Positions 44,129 to 53,193 of a DNA stretch of 64,000 bases are shown here, one piece after another. Each line of letters starts with the position of its first letter. Within the stretch, counting starts at the first letter, position 1. The stretch comes from Bryobacteraceae bacterium (GTDB taxonomy: Bacteria > Acidobacteriota > Terriglobia > Bryobacterales > Bryobacteraceae), in assembly GCA_947458745.1 (NCBI GenBank), contig CANGYQ010000003.1, positions 62,001 through 126,000 of the forward strand, given 5' to 3'. The notes beneath the pieces are model-generated. The model made no database searches, was not told the DNA's origin, and saw only the letters and a list, made by a program, of their open reading frames with translations. The position numbers and the translations under genes are program-made.

Positions 44129-44203
44129 TCGAGCAGCTTACCGCATTGCCCGTTGGGCAGGAAATTGGGCCGCCCTGCTACGATGGAGTTTCCCCAGCGC
44201 CTG

Positions 44204-45604
44204 ATGTCTCTACGTTTCTACAACAGCATGACCCAACAGGTCGAAGAGTTTACGTCGATGGACGGCCAGTCCGTCCGGATGTATTCTTGCGGCCCCACGG
44301 TCTACAATTTTGCCCACATCGGCAATCTCCGGACCTTCACCTTTGTCGATATCCTCCGGCGTGTGCTGGCCGCCCGCGGCTACACGTTGAACCACGTGAT
44401 GAACATCACCGACGTCGACGACAAGATCATCCGCGACGCCGCCAAGGCCGGCAAGTCGTTAAGCGAGTTGACCCGGCACTACGAAGCAGCCTTCCTCGAA
44501 GACATAGCCGAACTCCGCTTGCAGCAGCCGGAAAAGCTGGTCCGCGCCACCGAGCACATCACCGACATGGTCAGCTTCATCGAGCAGCTGACGGCCAAGG
44601 GCGTGGCTTACGAAAGCCAGGGCAGCACCTACTTTTCGATCAACAAGTTCCCCGGCTATGGCAAGCTCTCGCACAAAGACATGGACGGCCTGAAGAGCGG
44701 CGCGCGTGTGGATGCCGACGAGTACGACAAGGAAAATACCAGCGACTTTGTGTTGTGGAAGGCCAAGAAGGAAGGCGAAGTCTTCTGGGAAACGCCGATC
44801 GGCGATGGCCGCCCGGGCTGGCACATCGAATGTTCATGCATGGCGATGAAGCATCTGGGCGAGACGCTGGATATCCACACCGGCGGCATCGACCTCCAGT
44901 TTCCGCACCATGAGAACGAGATCGCCCAATCGGAAGCGCTCAGCGGCAAGCCGTTCTCGCGCTTCTGGCTGCACTCGGAGCACTTGTCGGTGGATTGGAC
45001 GAAGATGTCCAAGTCGCTCGGCAACATCTACACGCTGCGTGACCTGAAAGGCATGGGCTACACGCCCGAAGCGCTGCGGTATCTGTTGGCCTCGGTGCCG
45101 TATCGCAAGAAGCTGAACTTCACCTTCGATGGCCTCAAAGCGGCACAGACCTCCATTGAGCGGCTGCGCAACTACCAACTGCGTTTAGAAACCGCCCAGT
45201 TCGGCCCCGGCCTTAATGCGGCGCTCGAAGAGCGCAGCGCCCAAGCTGCGAAGACGTTCGACGAGGCGCTGGATGATGATCTCAATACGGCCGAAGCGCT
45301 GGCCGCGGTGTTTGAGTTTGTCCGCGACACCAACAGCGCCATGGACGCGGGTGAGTTCCTGGCCGGCAACATCACCGGTGCCCGCCAACTGCTGGCCAAG
45401 TTCGACGCCATCTTTGACGTCCTCCAAGCTAAGCAGGAAGCCGGTGGCATCTCCGACGCCGAAGTGGAGCAGCTGGTGGCCGACCGCACCGCCGCCAAGA
45501 AGGCCCGCGACTTCAAACGATCCGACGAGATTCGAAACCAACTCGCTGAGCTGGGCGTCATTCTCGAAGACACCAAAGATGGTGTCCGTTGGAAAAGAAA
45601 GTAA
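44204..45604 (+). CDS. cysS: cysteinyl-tRNA synthetase
   Basis: 466 residues from the ATG at 44204 (MSLRFYNSMTQQVEEF); an ATG at 44183 is possible. The class I signatures are the HIGH-equivalent SCGPTVYNFAHIGNLRTF with a zinc-binding Cys, IECSCMAMKHLGETLDIHTGGIDLQFPHHENEIAQSEA with further zinc ligands, and the KMSKS loop WTKMSKSLGN. Full length with the DALR-type C-terminal domain. It attaches Cys to tRNA-Cys. A transsulfuration-type gene follows at once, linking cysteine supply and use. Confidence 0.96.
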   Translation: MSLRFYNSMTQQVEEFTSMDGQSVRMYSCGPTVYNFAHIGNLRTFTFVDILRRVLAARGYTLNHVMNITDVDDKIIRDAAKAGKSLSELTRHYEAAFLEDIAELRLQQPEKLVRATEHITDMVSFIEQLTAKGVAYESQGSTYFSINKFPGYGKLSHKDMDGLKSGARVDADEYDKENTSDFVLWKAKKEGEVFWETPIGDGRPGWHIECSCMAMKHLGETLDIHTGGIDLQFPHHENEIAQSEALSGKPFSRFWLHSEHLSVDWTKMSKSLGNIYTLRDLKGMGYTPEALRYLLASVPYRKKLNFTFDGLKAAQTSIERLRNYQLRLETAQFGPGLNAALEERSAQAAKTFDEALDDDLNTAEALAAVFEFVRDTNSAMDAGEFLAGNITGARQLLAKFDAIFDVLQAKQEAGGISDAEVEQLVADRTAAKKARDFKRSDEIRNQLAELGVILEDTKDGVRWKRK

Positions 45605-45608
45605 ATTC

Positions 45609-46787
45609 GTGAATATCTACAGCCGCGCCGTACATACCGGCGACCGCAAAAACCCCGGGGATCACGTCCCGGTCACCACTCCCATCCATACCGCTGCCAG
45701 TTACTTCTACGAAGACATTCGTGAAGCCGAGGCCGTTTTCGCCAATGAACGGTCCGGCTATGTCTACGCCCGTTACGACAATCCGACCAACGCGGCCCTA
45801 GAAGAACTGGTCACCAGCCTGGAAGGAGGCGCCGGCACGCTGGCGACTTCCTCTGGCATGGCTGCTATCCACATAGCCTTAACCGCCGCGCTGCTGGAAC
45901 GGCCGAAGTCCGTTCTCTGCGCCACGGCGATTTACGGTGCCACGGTCCGGTTGTTGCACTCGGTCCTGGAGCCGTTTGGCGTCGAGATCAACTTCGTGGA
46001 TATCTGCGACCTGGAAGCGGTCCGCAAGAAAGTAGAAGCCACCAAGCCCGGCGCCATTCTGATGGAGACCGTGTCCAATCCGGTGCTCCGCGTCGGCGAA
46101 TTGGACAAGATCGCTGAGATGGCCAAGGCTGCCGGGGCCGCGCTGGTGGTGGACAACACGTTCACGACGCCGCTGTTGGTCCGGCCGCTGGAATGGGGTG
46201 CGAATATCGTCGTCCATTCGGCCACCAAGTATCTCTCCGGCCACGGGGATGTTCTGGGCGGCTTTGTGACCTCCGACGCCGATCATTATCAGTCCATTCG
46301 TGCCCTGTCGCGCGCCTATGGCCCCACCATGGGTCCGTTTGAGGCTTACCTGTCGATGCGCGGCATCAAGACGTTCCCGCTGCGCATGGAGCGGCAGTGC
46401 CAAAACGCGATTCAGGTGGCCGCCTGGCTGCGGCAGCAGCCCGGAGTGGAGCGCGTCTTCTTCACCGACGATCCCGCTCACCCCGAGGCCGAAGTGATCA
46501 AGCGCCTGATGCCCAACGGCCTGTATGGCGCCATGCTCGCCTTCGAGCTGCGTGACGCTGGCCGCGAGCAGGTGTACGACTTCATGAACCGCCTGAAGTT
46601 GATCGTTCCCGCCACCTCGCTGGGCGACGTCCACACCATGATGCTCTACCCCGTCATGGCCTCCCATCGCGATCTTTCGCCCAAGCAGCGGGAGCGGATG
46701 GGCATCCGCGAAAATCTCGTCCGGCTTAGCGTCGGCATTGAGTGCGTGGACGACATCAAGGCCGATCTGGCCCAAGCGTTGCGCTAA
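45609..46787 (+). CDS. cystathionine gamma-synthase/lyase-family PLP enzyme
   Basis: 392 residues from a GTG at 45609, just after the cysS stop; an ATG at 45579 would overlap cysS. IYSRAVHTGDRKNPGDHVPVTTPIHTAASYFYED, YVYARYDNPTNAALEELVTSLEGGAGTLATSSGMAAI, LVVDNTFTTPLLVRPLEWGANIVVHSATKYLSGHGDVLGG (PLP Lys) and LGDVHTMMLYP are Cys/Met-metabolism PLP-family blocks. It could be cystathionine gamma-synthase or gamma-lyase, or an O-acyl-homoserine sulfhydrylase; sequence alone does not decide. Confidence 0.9.
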   Translation: MNIYSRAVHTGDRKNPGDHVPVTTPIHTAASYFYEDIREAEAVFANERSGYVYARYDNPTNAALEELVTSLEGGAGTLATSSGMAAIHIALTAALLERPKSVLCATAIYGATVRLLHSVLEPFGVEINFVDICDLEAVRKKVEATKPGAILMETVSNPVLRVGELDKIAEMAKAAGAALVVDNTFTTPLLVRPLEWGANIVVHSATKYLSGHGDVLGGFVTSDADHYQSIRALSRAYGPTMGPFEAYLSMRGIKTFPLRMERQCQNAIQVAAWLRQQPGVERVFFTDDPAHPEAEVIKRLMPNGLYGAMLAFELRDAGREQVYDFMNRLKLIVPATSLGDVHTMMLYPVMASHRDLSPKQRERMGIRENLVRLSVGIECVDDIKADLAQALR

Positions 46788-46825
46788 CATCATGAAGATC
46801 GGCGGTAGCGCCGATATTTCCATTG

Positions 46826-48937
46826 ATGCTCCTTTTTGCGGCCACTATCTTCGTCAGCGCCTTTCTGCTCTTTCAGGTGCAACCGATCATCGCCAAGATG
46901 ATCCTACCTTGGTTCGGCGGCGGGGCGATGGTGTGGACCAGTTGCATGCTGTTCTTCCAGATGTTGTTGCTGGCGGGATATGGCTATTCGCACCGGCAAA
47001 CGCAACTGAGCCCCAAAAAGCAGGCCCGGGTCCACTTGGGCCTGCTTTTGGCCAGCCTGTTGTTCCTGCCCATCATTCCGCGGTCGTTTCTGAAGCCCGA
47101 AGGCGGCAACAATCCGCTGGTGGGCATTCTGCTGGTGCTGTTTTTGACCGTCGGCCTGCCCTACTTCATGCTGTCCAGCACCGGACCGCTGTTGCAGAGC
47201 TGGTATGCGGCCACCAATCCGGGCCGTCTGCCGTACCGCCTGTTCGCACTGTCTAACCTGGGTTCCCTGATTGCGCTGATCGCCTACCCGGTGGTGGTGG
47301 AGCCGAACATTCCGTTGAGCCTCCAGGGCTATGTCTGGTCCGCTCTCTACCTGCTGTTTGTCGCCCTGTGCGGCTATGCGGCCTGGCAGGTGCGGCAGAT
47401 CGACAAGCCGATGGAGATCACCAACGCCGCTCCCGCGCCCGTGAAGCGTGAGCCGGTGCTGGGCATCAACGATCCGGAAGAAGCCGGTGCCGAACTGGAG
47501 ACTCCGGCCGAGGAACCCGTTCCTGCCGCGCCGGAACCCATTCCCGGGCCGCCCACGATGAGGGACAAGCTGATCTGGATGGGCTTGGCCGGTTGCGCGT
47601 CCATCTTGCTGTTGGCCGTCACCAGCCACATGTCGCAGAACGTGGCCGCGATCCCGTTTCTGTGGGTGCTGCCGCTGTCGCTCTACCTGCTTAGCTTCAT
47701 CCTCACCTTCGATTCCGACTTCTGGTACAAGCCGTGGTTCTTCTCGGTGCTCACCGCCGTCACGCTGAGCCTGATGGCCTACCCGATCTGGCGTAGCCTG
47801 GAGGACGTCAACATCAAGGCGTATGTGGCCGCCTACTCGGCGGGGCTCTTGATCTGTTGCATGTTCTGCCATGGTGAAGTGGCCAGACGGAAGCCGCATC
47901 CCAAGTACCTGACGGAGTTCTACCTGATGATTTCGGTGGGCGGCGCTATCGGCGGCCTGTTCATCAGTCTGCTGGCTCCGCTGTTGCTCACCTTCCACTT
48001 TGAGTTCAGCATCGGCTTGGCCATCACGGGTTTTGTGGCGCTGATGGCGCTTTACCGCCGTTCCTGGATCACCGACATTTTGTGGGCGGGCACCACCATC
48101 TTCCTGTTCTCCACTGTGTATCAGGATGTCCACTCCGCCCGTGAGGACAACGTCTATATGGCCCGCAACTTCTATGGCGGCCTGCGTGTGCGCGAATCCG
48201 GTACCGACCTGGACGGCAGCCGTCTGCGAACGCTGGTGAACGGCACGATCAACCACGGCGCGCAGTACGTCTCGGCCGACAAGTCCCGCGTGCCCACCAC
48301 CTACTACGGCGAAAAGACCGGCGTCGGCCTGGCGATCGAGCAGTTGCGCCATCAGGGCATGAAGATCGGCGTCATCGGCCTGGGCACTGGAACGCTGTCC
48401 ACCTACGGCCGCCCGGGCGACATGGTGAAGATTTACGAGATCAACCAAGTGGTGGTCGATATTGCCAACAGCTGGTTCTCCTACCTGAAGAACTGCCAGG
48501 GCGCGCTCAGCATCGTCATGGGTGATGCCCGCCTGTCGCTGGAGCGCGAGCAGCCCAATGGCTTCGACGTGCTGGCCGTGGACGCCTTTTCGAGCGACGC
48601 CATCCCCGTCCACCTGCTCACCAAGGAGGCGGTCCAGATCTACTTCAAACACATCCGCCCGGGTGGCGTCATCGCCATCCACGTCTCCAACCGGTACCTT
48701 TCGCTCGCGCCCATTGTTTTCCGCATCGCAACCGAGCTGAACAAAACCGCGCTCCAAGTGGAGAATCGCGAAAACGGAGCCCTGGAACAGTTCTCCGCGG
48801 ATTGGGTGCTGGTGGCCGACGACCCCCGCGTGTTTGATCGCCCCGGCTTCCGCGCCGCCGCCAACAACCCGGCTCCAGAACCCAACACTCCGCTCTGGAC
48901 CGACGACTACTCGAATCTGTTCAAGATTCTGAAGTAG
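46826..48937 (+). CDS. fused membrane protein/spermidine-synthase-like methyltransferase-fold protein
   Basis: 703 residues from the ATG at 46826. The N-terminal ~420 residues hold about ten membrane helices (MLLFAATIFVSAFLLFQVQPIIAKMILPWFGG, HMSQNVAAIPFLWVLPLSLYL). The C-terminal domain is spermidine-synthase-like: KIGVIGLGTGTLSTYGRPGD, VKIYEINQVVVDIA, IVMGDARLSLE and VLAVDAFSSDAIPVHLLTKEA. Such fusions are common in Acidobacteria and Proteobacteria; whether they make polyamines is unproven. Inner membrane. Confidence 0.88.
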   Translation: MLLFAATIFVSAFLLFQVQPIIAKMILPWFGGGAMVWTSCMLFFQMLLLAGYGYSHRQTQLSPKKQARVHLGLLLASLLFLPIIPRSFLKPEGGNNPLVGILLVLFLTVGLPYFMLSSTGPLLQSWYAATNPGRLPYRLFALSNLGSLIALIAYPVVVEPNIPLSLQGYVWSALYLLFVALCGYAAWQVRQIDKPMEITNAAPAPVKREPVLGINDPEEAGAELETPAEEPVPAAPEPIPGPPTMRDKLIWMGLAGCASILLLAVTSHMSQNVAAIPFLWVLPLSLYLLSFILTFDSDFWYKPWFFSVLTAVTLSLMAYPIWRSLEDVNIKAYVAAYSAGLLICCMFCHGEVARRKPHPKYLTEFYLMISVGGAIGGLFISLLAPLLLTFHFEFSIGLAITGFVALMALYRRSWITDILWAGTTIFLFSTVYQDVHSAREDNVYMARNFYGGLRVRESGTDLDGSRLRTLVNGTINHGAQYVSADKSRVPTTYYGEKTGVGLAIEQLRHQGMKIGVIGLGTGTLSTYGRPGDMVKIYEINQVVVDIANSWFSYLKNCQGALSIVMGDARLSLEREQPNGFDVLAVDAFSSDAIPVHLLTKEAVQIYFKHIRPGGVIAIHVSNRYLSLAPIVFRIATELNKTALQVENRENGALEQFSADWVLVADDPRVFDRPGFRAAANNPAPEPNTPLWTDDYSNLFKILK

Positions 48938-49028
48938 CCGAAACTGAGGCGCGACCACAGCGAGCGCTAACGACACCGCTCAAAAGGCCCTTGACAGAAG
49001 GCGAATAAAAAGCGAATATCGTGAGGCT

Positions 49029-49988
49029 ATGCCTCTCGCCGAAATTGCTGCCAAAGCCCGGCTGATCGAAGCCAAGACGCTGGTTGAGTATCGTGAGCTG
49101 CCCGCTAAGCGCTGGATTGGCCGCATTGCGGGCGGCGAATCCTCGCGCGCCCCGTTCGATTGGACCATCAACCCGTACCGGGGTTGCGAGTACGCCTGCC
49201 GGTATTGCTATGCCCGCTATACCCATGAATTCATGGATCTTTCGCCGGGCGATGACTTTGACCAGCAGATCTTTGCCAAGCAATGGAGCCGCTCGGCGTT
49301 TGTCAGTGAACTGGCTCGGGTGCCGCGCCGGGAAGCCATCGGCCTGGGCACGGCGACCGACCCCTACCAGCCGGCGGAGCGCCGCTACGGCATCACGCGC
49401 AAGATGCTGGAAGTCTTCGCCCAGGATTCTGGCCGTCGTCTCCACATCGGCACCAAATCGGACCTGATCCGCCGTGACGTGGACCTGCTGGAACAGATCG
49501 CCCACCGGAACCAACTCACCGTTCACGTCACGGTCACCACCATGGACGCCGGCTTGGCGAGGGCGTTGGAGCCCAAGGCTCCACGGCCTGACCTGCGTCT
49601 TGATGCCGTGCGGGTGCTAGCTGCGGCGGGAGTTTCCGTGGGGATTTCGGTCAGCCCCATTCTGCCCGGCATCAACGATAGCTATCACTCCCTCGACACC
49701 ATCGCCCGAGCGGCTTCGATCGCCGGGGCGCAGCATCTGTGGGGCAACGTCTTGTTTCTGAAGCCCGCCACCAAGGGCGTCTTCCTGCCATTCCTCCAGG
49801 AGCGCTTCCCGCAATTGGCCCGGGCCTATCAGCAGGCTTATTCGCAGGGTGCCTTTCTGCGCGGCGAATATCCCGACCTGATCGCCCGGCGTATTGAGCA
49901 GATCCGTATCTCCCACGGGCTGCTGCGCCGCGAGGCGAGCCCGGAGGCGGTCTATCTGGAGCCGCAAATGCCGCTTTTTGCGGCCTAG
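49029..49988 (+). CDS. radical SAM protein (SPL-like/Rv2578c type)
   Basis: 319 residues. The radical SAM cluster motif is NPYRGCEYACRYCYARYTHEF (CxxxCxxC), then REAIGLGTATDPYQPAERRYGITRKML and DLIRRDVDLLEQIAHRN. The set resembles the spore-photoproduct-lyase-like proteins of the Rv2578c/PA0069 group. Binds [4Fe-4S] and SAM; the reaction is not known. Single gene, 91 bp after the spermidine-synthase-like gene. Confidence 0.92.
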   Translation: MPLAEIAAKARLIEAKTLVEYRELPAKRWIGRIAGGESSRAPFDWTINPYRGCEYACRYCYARYTHEFMDLSPGDDFDQQIFAKQWSRSAFVSELARVPRREAIGLGTATDPYQPAERRYGITRKMLEVFAQDSGRRLHIGTKSDLIRRDVDLLEQIAHRNQLTVHVTVTTMDAGLARALEPKAPRPDLRLDAVRVLAAAGVSVGISVSPILPGINDSYHSLDTIARAASIAGAQHLWGNVLFLKPATKGVFLPFLQERFPQLARAYQQAYSQGAFLRGEYPDLIARRIEQIRISHGLLRREASPEAVYLEPQMPLFAA

Positions 49989-50010
49989 CTTCCCGGCCCC
50001 TTAAGCTAAA

Positions 50011-50697
50011 ATGGTGTCTGCCTCCTCCAGCCCCGTTTGGACCACGGAATCGTGGGCGTTACTTGAAGCGGTGTGGCGGTTCATGCAGCTTTCGACGCCA
50101 CTGGAGCCCGCCGACGTGATGCTGGTTCTGGGTACCAATGATCTCCGCGTGTCGGACCACGCGGCGGGCCTTTATCACGCTGGCCTAGCGCCGTTGCTTG
50201 TTTTTACCGGTGCCATTGCCCACACCGGCGATCTGCTGGCCACGGGCTGGGATCGGCCGGAGGCGGAGGTGTTTGCCGAGCGCTGCCGGCAACTGGGTGT
50301 CCCGGAATCAGCCGTGCTGATTGAACCGGAAGCTCGCAACACGGCGGAGAACTTCCGGTTTTCGCGGGCCCTGCTCGCCCGGCGCGGCCTTGCTCCGCGT
50401 CGGCTGCTGGTGGCCGTGAAGCCGTTTATGCAGCGCCGGGCGATGGCTCACCATGCGGTGGAGTGGCCAGAGGTGCCCGCCACTACCTCGTCCTGGCCGG
50501 GCACCTTCGCCCAATACTGCACGCCGGATTTGCCGGCCGACAAGATCGGTCCCATCCTGCTGGGTGACTTGCAGCGGCTCTGGATCTACGCCGCCCGCGG
50601 CTGGTCGGCTCCGGTTGAGATTCCGGCGGAAGTCCGCCAAGCCTTTAACCGCCTGGTGGAGCTCGGCTTTACCCAACACTTGCTCGCGGACGCGTAA
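50011..50697 (+). CDS. YdcF/ElyC-family DUF218 protein
   Basis: 228 residues without a signal. ADVMLVLGTNDLRVSDHAAGLYHAGLAPLLVFTGAIAH, AEVFAERCRQLGVPESAVLIEPEARNTAENFRFSRALL and LVAVKPFMQRRAMAH are DUF218 motifs (acidic residue at the first strand, ARNTxEN). YdcF binds SAM in E. coli; ElyC/SanA act in envelope integrity. This soluble form is YdcF-like. Its 3' end overlaps the convergent nagA by 29 bp. Confidence 0.9.
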   Translation: MVSASSSPVWTTESWALLEAVWRFMQLSTPLEPADVMLVLGTNDLRVSDHAAGLYHAGLAPLLVFTGAIAHTGDLLATGWDRPEAEVFAERCRQLGVPESAVLIEPEARNTAENFRFSRALLARRGLAPRRLLVAVKPFMQRRAMAHHAVEWPEVPATTSSWPGTFAQYCTPDLPADKIGPILLGDLQRLWIYAARGWSAPVEIPAEVRQAFNRLVELGFTQHLLADA

Positions 50698-51877
50698 CCG
50701 GCACCGGCTCGCCCGCCACCCAAACGCGTTTCACCCGCAGCCCGGTGTCCAGCAGCACCAAGTCCGCCCGTTTGCCCACGGCCAGACTTCCCGCTTCCCC
50801 GGCGATGCCCGCCCGCTCGGCTGGGGTTAAGCTGGCCATCCGGACGGCCTGTTCCAGCGGCACGCCCACCCGCACCATCGTCCGCACCATGTGGTCCAAT
50901 GCCCGGATCGAACTGGCCAATCCCACGCCCGGCACCAGGCCCACGCGGCCATTGCTCTCAAACCACTCGCCGTCTTCCTGCGGTCCGAAACGGTAGCGAC
51001 CCGGCGGGCAATCGAGCGCCCGGTTGGCATCGGTCACCAGACACAGCCGCTCTGGACCTTTCATCCGCCAGGCAAACCGCAGCAGCTCCGGAGCCAGATG
51101 CTCGCCATCGGCGATCACCTCCGTGCTCATCTCCGGTTCGGCCAGCACAAACTGCTCCATGCTGCCCTGCATCGGTGTCCCGAAGCGAGCCCGCAGCGAG
51201 GGCACGGAGCTCATGGCGCACCAGAAATGGTCGACATGGCGCATGCCCGCGGCAAAAGCGCGGGCCATCTCGGTCCAGGAGGCGTTGGAATGGCCGCAAG
51301 TCACCAGGCATCCCGCGGCAGCGGCCGCCCGGTAGAATCTCTCCGCTCCGGGAAGCTCCGCCGCACAGGTGGCGATCTTGACGAGGCCGGAGCGCAGATA
51401 CTGCTGATACTCCCCGACCATGGGGGCCCTCCGACCGGCCTTGCTGTGGCAGCCCACCTTGTCTTCCGCGAAGTAGGGGCCATAAAGGTGCACGCCGCCA
51501 ATGCGCGCGCCATCGGTCGGGGTCCAGGCTGCCCGCACCGCTGCACACGCCGCGAGCATCCGCGCGATCTGTTCCGGTGCGCCCGTGGTGGTGGTGGGGA
51601 AGATGGTGGTGGTGCCGTGCCGGAGATGGGCTTGATTAGCGGTGTGCACCGCCGCCGTCGTGCCGTCCATGTAGTCCGCACCCGCTCCGCCATGGACATG
51701 CAGATCAACAAAGCCAGGAGCCAGATACTGCTCCGTGGCGTCCAGTTCGTGGGCTCCCCGGGGGACCCGGACCCGTTTGCCTAGGGCGGTGATCTGCCCG
51801 TCATTGACCAGCAACTGTCCGTCGGCAACGACGCGTTCCGGCAGCACCAGATGAGCGCGAATCAAAAGCGGCACCAT
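50669..51877 (-). CDS. nagA: N-acetylglucosamine-6-phosphate deacetylase
   Basis: 402 residues of the amidohydrolase fold. Metal and catalytic motifs: APGFVDLHVHGGAGADYMDGT (HxH), HLYGPYFAEDKVGCH, VTCGHSNASWTEMARAFAAG (GHS), HVDHFWCAMS in place of HLFNAM, and catalytic Asp in CLVTDANRAL. NagA deacetylates GlcNAc-6-P to GlcN-6-P in amino-sugar catabolism and cell-wall recycling. Somewhat divergent (HVDHFWCAM), so a related amino sugar is possible. No nagB is close. Confidence 0.88.
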   Translation of the reverse strand: MVPLLIRAHLVLPERVVADGQLLVNDGQITALGKRVRVPRGAHELDATEQYLAPGFVDLHVHGGAGADYMDGTTAAVHTANQAHLRHGTTTIFPTTTTGAPEQIARMLAACAAVRAAWTPTDGARIGGVHLYGPYFAEDKVGCHSKAGRRAPMVGEYQQYLRSGLVKIATCAAELPGAERFYRAAAAAGCLVTCGHSNASWTEMARAFAAGMRHVDHFWCAMSSVPSLRARFGTPMQGSMEQFVLAEPEMSTEVIADGEHLAPELLRFAWRMKGPERLCLVTDANRALDCPPGRYRFGPQEDGEWFESNGRVGLVPGVGLASSIRALDHMVRTMVRVGVPLEQAVRMASLTPAERAGIAGEAGSLAVGKRADLVLLDTGLRVKRVWVAGEPVPVTRPRASVG

Positions 51878-51940
51878 GTCTACTTAACTCTATCCTACAA
51901 AGAACTTCGCCTTTCCCTGATTTGTTGGTAGACTTACGCC

Positions 51941-52519
51941 ATGGGTGAAGTCCGTCCCATTCAGACACACGCTCTCGACAACTTGCGCTTCATCCGGGAG
52001 ACGATGGAGCGCTCCGCTGCCTTTACGGCGGTACCCGGTTGGGCGGGCGTGGCCATGGGCATCTCGGCCTTGATCGCGGCCTGGATTGCCACCCGGCAAA
52101 CCAGCCCGGAGCTTTGGCTGGCCACCTGGCTGGGAGAGGGTATGGTGGGTATCGCCATTGGTGCCTTTGGCATGGTGGAAAAATCCATCCGCACCGGCAG
52201 TTCACTGAGTTCCCGGCCCGCGCGCAAGTTTGCACTGAGCTTCGCGCCACCTTTGGCGGTGGGGGCATTCCTGACGGCGGCAATTTGGCAGGCGGGTGCG
52301 GTGCACTTGCTGCCGGGCGTGTGGCTGATGATGTACGGCACGGCCGTGATCACGGGCGGCGCTTTTTCGGTGCGCATTGTGCCGTTTATTGGGGGCGTCT
52401 TTGTGGCTTTGGGGGCCTTGGCCTTGTTTGTTCGCGCTGGGGATCTTTTTCTGGCGCTTGGTTTTGGTGCGGCTCACGTCATCTTTGGAGTGATTGTGGC
52501 CCGCCGCTTTGGTGGCTAA
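51941..52519 (+). CDS. multi-pass membrane protein of unknown function
   Basis: 192 residues. After a ~28-residue soluble start (TLDNLRFIRETMERSA-like: HALDNLRFIRETMERSAAF) there are about five membrane helices (GVAMGISALIAAWIA, GMVGIAIGAFGMV, FGAAHVIFGVIVARRFGG among them). It is followed after 27 bp by a winged-helix regulator with a good ribosome-binding site (AGGAGG), so the two probably form an operon. I do not recognise a named family with confidence; similar membrane-protein/regulator pairs are common in Acidobacteria. Confidence 0.7.
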   Translation: MGEVRPIQTHALDNLRFIRETMERSAAFTAVPGWAGVAMGISALIAAWIATRQTSPELWLATWLGEGMVGIAIGAFGMVEKSIRTGSSLSSRPARKFALSFAPPLAVGAFLTAAIWQAGAVHLLPGVWLMMYGTAVITGGAFSVRIVPFIGGVFVALGALALFVRAGDLFLALGFGAAHVIFGVIVARRFGG

Positions 52520-52546
52520 GCCGGCCGATCAACAAAGGAGGCACCT

Positions 52547-52915
52547 ATGGCAAGAAGCAATCGTCTACAAAGTGAACCCCGGCCGCCGATGGAATTACCT
52601 GCGCCCACGTTAAGCCCACTGGAACTGGATCGGGTGATCCATGAGCGGGTCCGCTTGGGCATCATCAGTGCCCTGGCGGCCAACGACGCGCTCACCTTTA
52701 ATGATCTTAAGCGGCTGCTCGCCCTCACCGACGGCAACTTGAGCGTCCATGCCCGCAAACTGGAAGAAGCCGGTTATGTCGCCTGTTCCAAGGGGTTTGA
52801 GGGCCGGGTGCCCCGCACGGAGTATCAGTTGACCGCGAGCGGGCGTCAGGCACTGGAAAAGTATCTGAAGCACATGGAGGCACTGATCGCCGCCATGAAG
52901 CCCAACGCTTTCTAG
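52547..52915 (+). CDS. winged-helix transcriptional regulator
   Basis: 122 residues, start preceded by AAAGGAGGCACCT, the strongest ribosome-binding site in the area. The winged helix is LDRVIHERVRLGIISALAANDALTFNDLKRLLALTDGNLSVHARKLEEAGYV (recognition helix TDGNLSVHARKLEE), with the wing RTEYQLTASGRQALEKYL. It belongs to the MarR-like/HTH_34 group of small regulators, typically controlling the membrane protein gene just before it. Ligand unknown. Confidence 0.9.
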   Translation: MARSNRLQSEPRPPMELPAPTLSPLELDRVIHERVRLGIISALAANDALTFNDLKRLLALTDGNLSVHARKLEEAGYVACSKGFEGRVPRTEYQLTASGRQALEKYLKHMEALIAAMKPNAF

Positions 52916-52938
52916 TTCAGGGCCTTCGTCTGGCGGCT

Positions 52939-53190
52939 TCAGCCCGCTACATCGACCATAGCCGCCCGGCCCATCGCCGGCTCCAGGGCCTGGCCCAAGG
53001 CCAGAGCCAGTTGCTCCTGCCGGTCCAGGCTTTTCAGTTCTTCCACGATCACCTGGCGATGCTCCTGCACCTCCGCGGCCAGCCGCAGGCTTTCCGTTGC
53101 CAGCGCCTGGGCCCGCTCCAGCGTGAGCGGACCATCCTGCAGTTCGCGCTCGCGCCGGGCCACCAACTGTGCGATCTCATCCAGATGCAT
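52939..53190 (-). CDS. small helical protein, possible FliD-associated chaperone
   Basis: 83 residues, almost wholly helical and rich in Glu/Arg/Gln (MHLDEIAQLVARRERELQDG...IVEELKSLDRQEQLALALGQAL). Its ATG lies 3 bp after the fliD stop, so it is translated with fliD. Position and size fit a FliT-like export chaperone, but no sequence match is evident; the role is inferred from context only. Confidence 0.6.
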   Translation of the reverse strand: MHLDEIAQLVARRERELQDGPLTLERAQALATESLRLAAEVQEHRQVIVEELKSLDRQEQLALALGQALEPAMGRAAMVDVAG

Positions 53191-53193
53191 CAG

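Noticed and set aside
46904..48976. 690-residue open frame on the reverse strand
   Set aside because: Mirror of the spermidine-synthase-like gene; rich in Gln/His/Arg/Val and without any domain signature.
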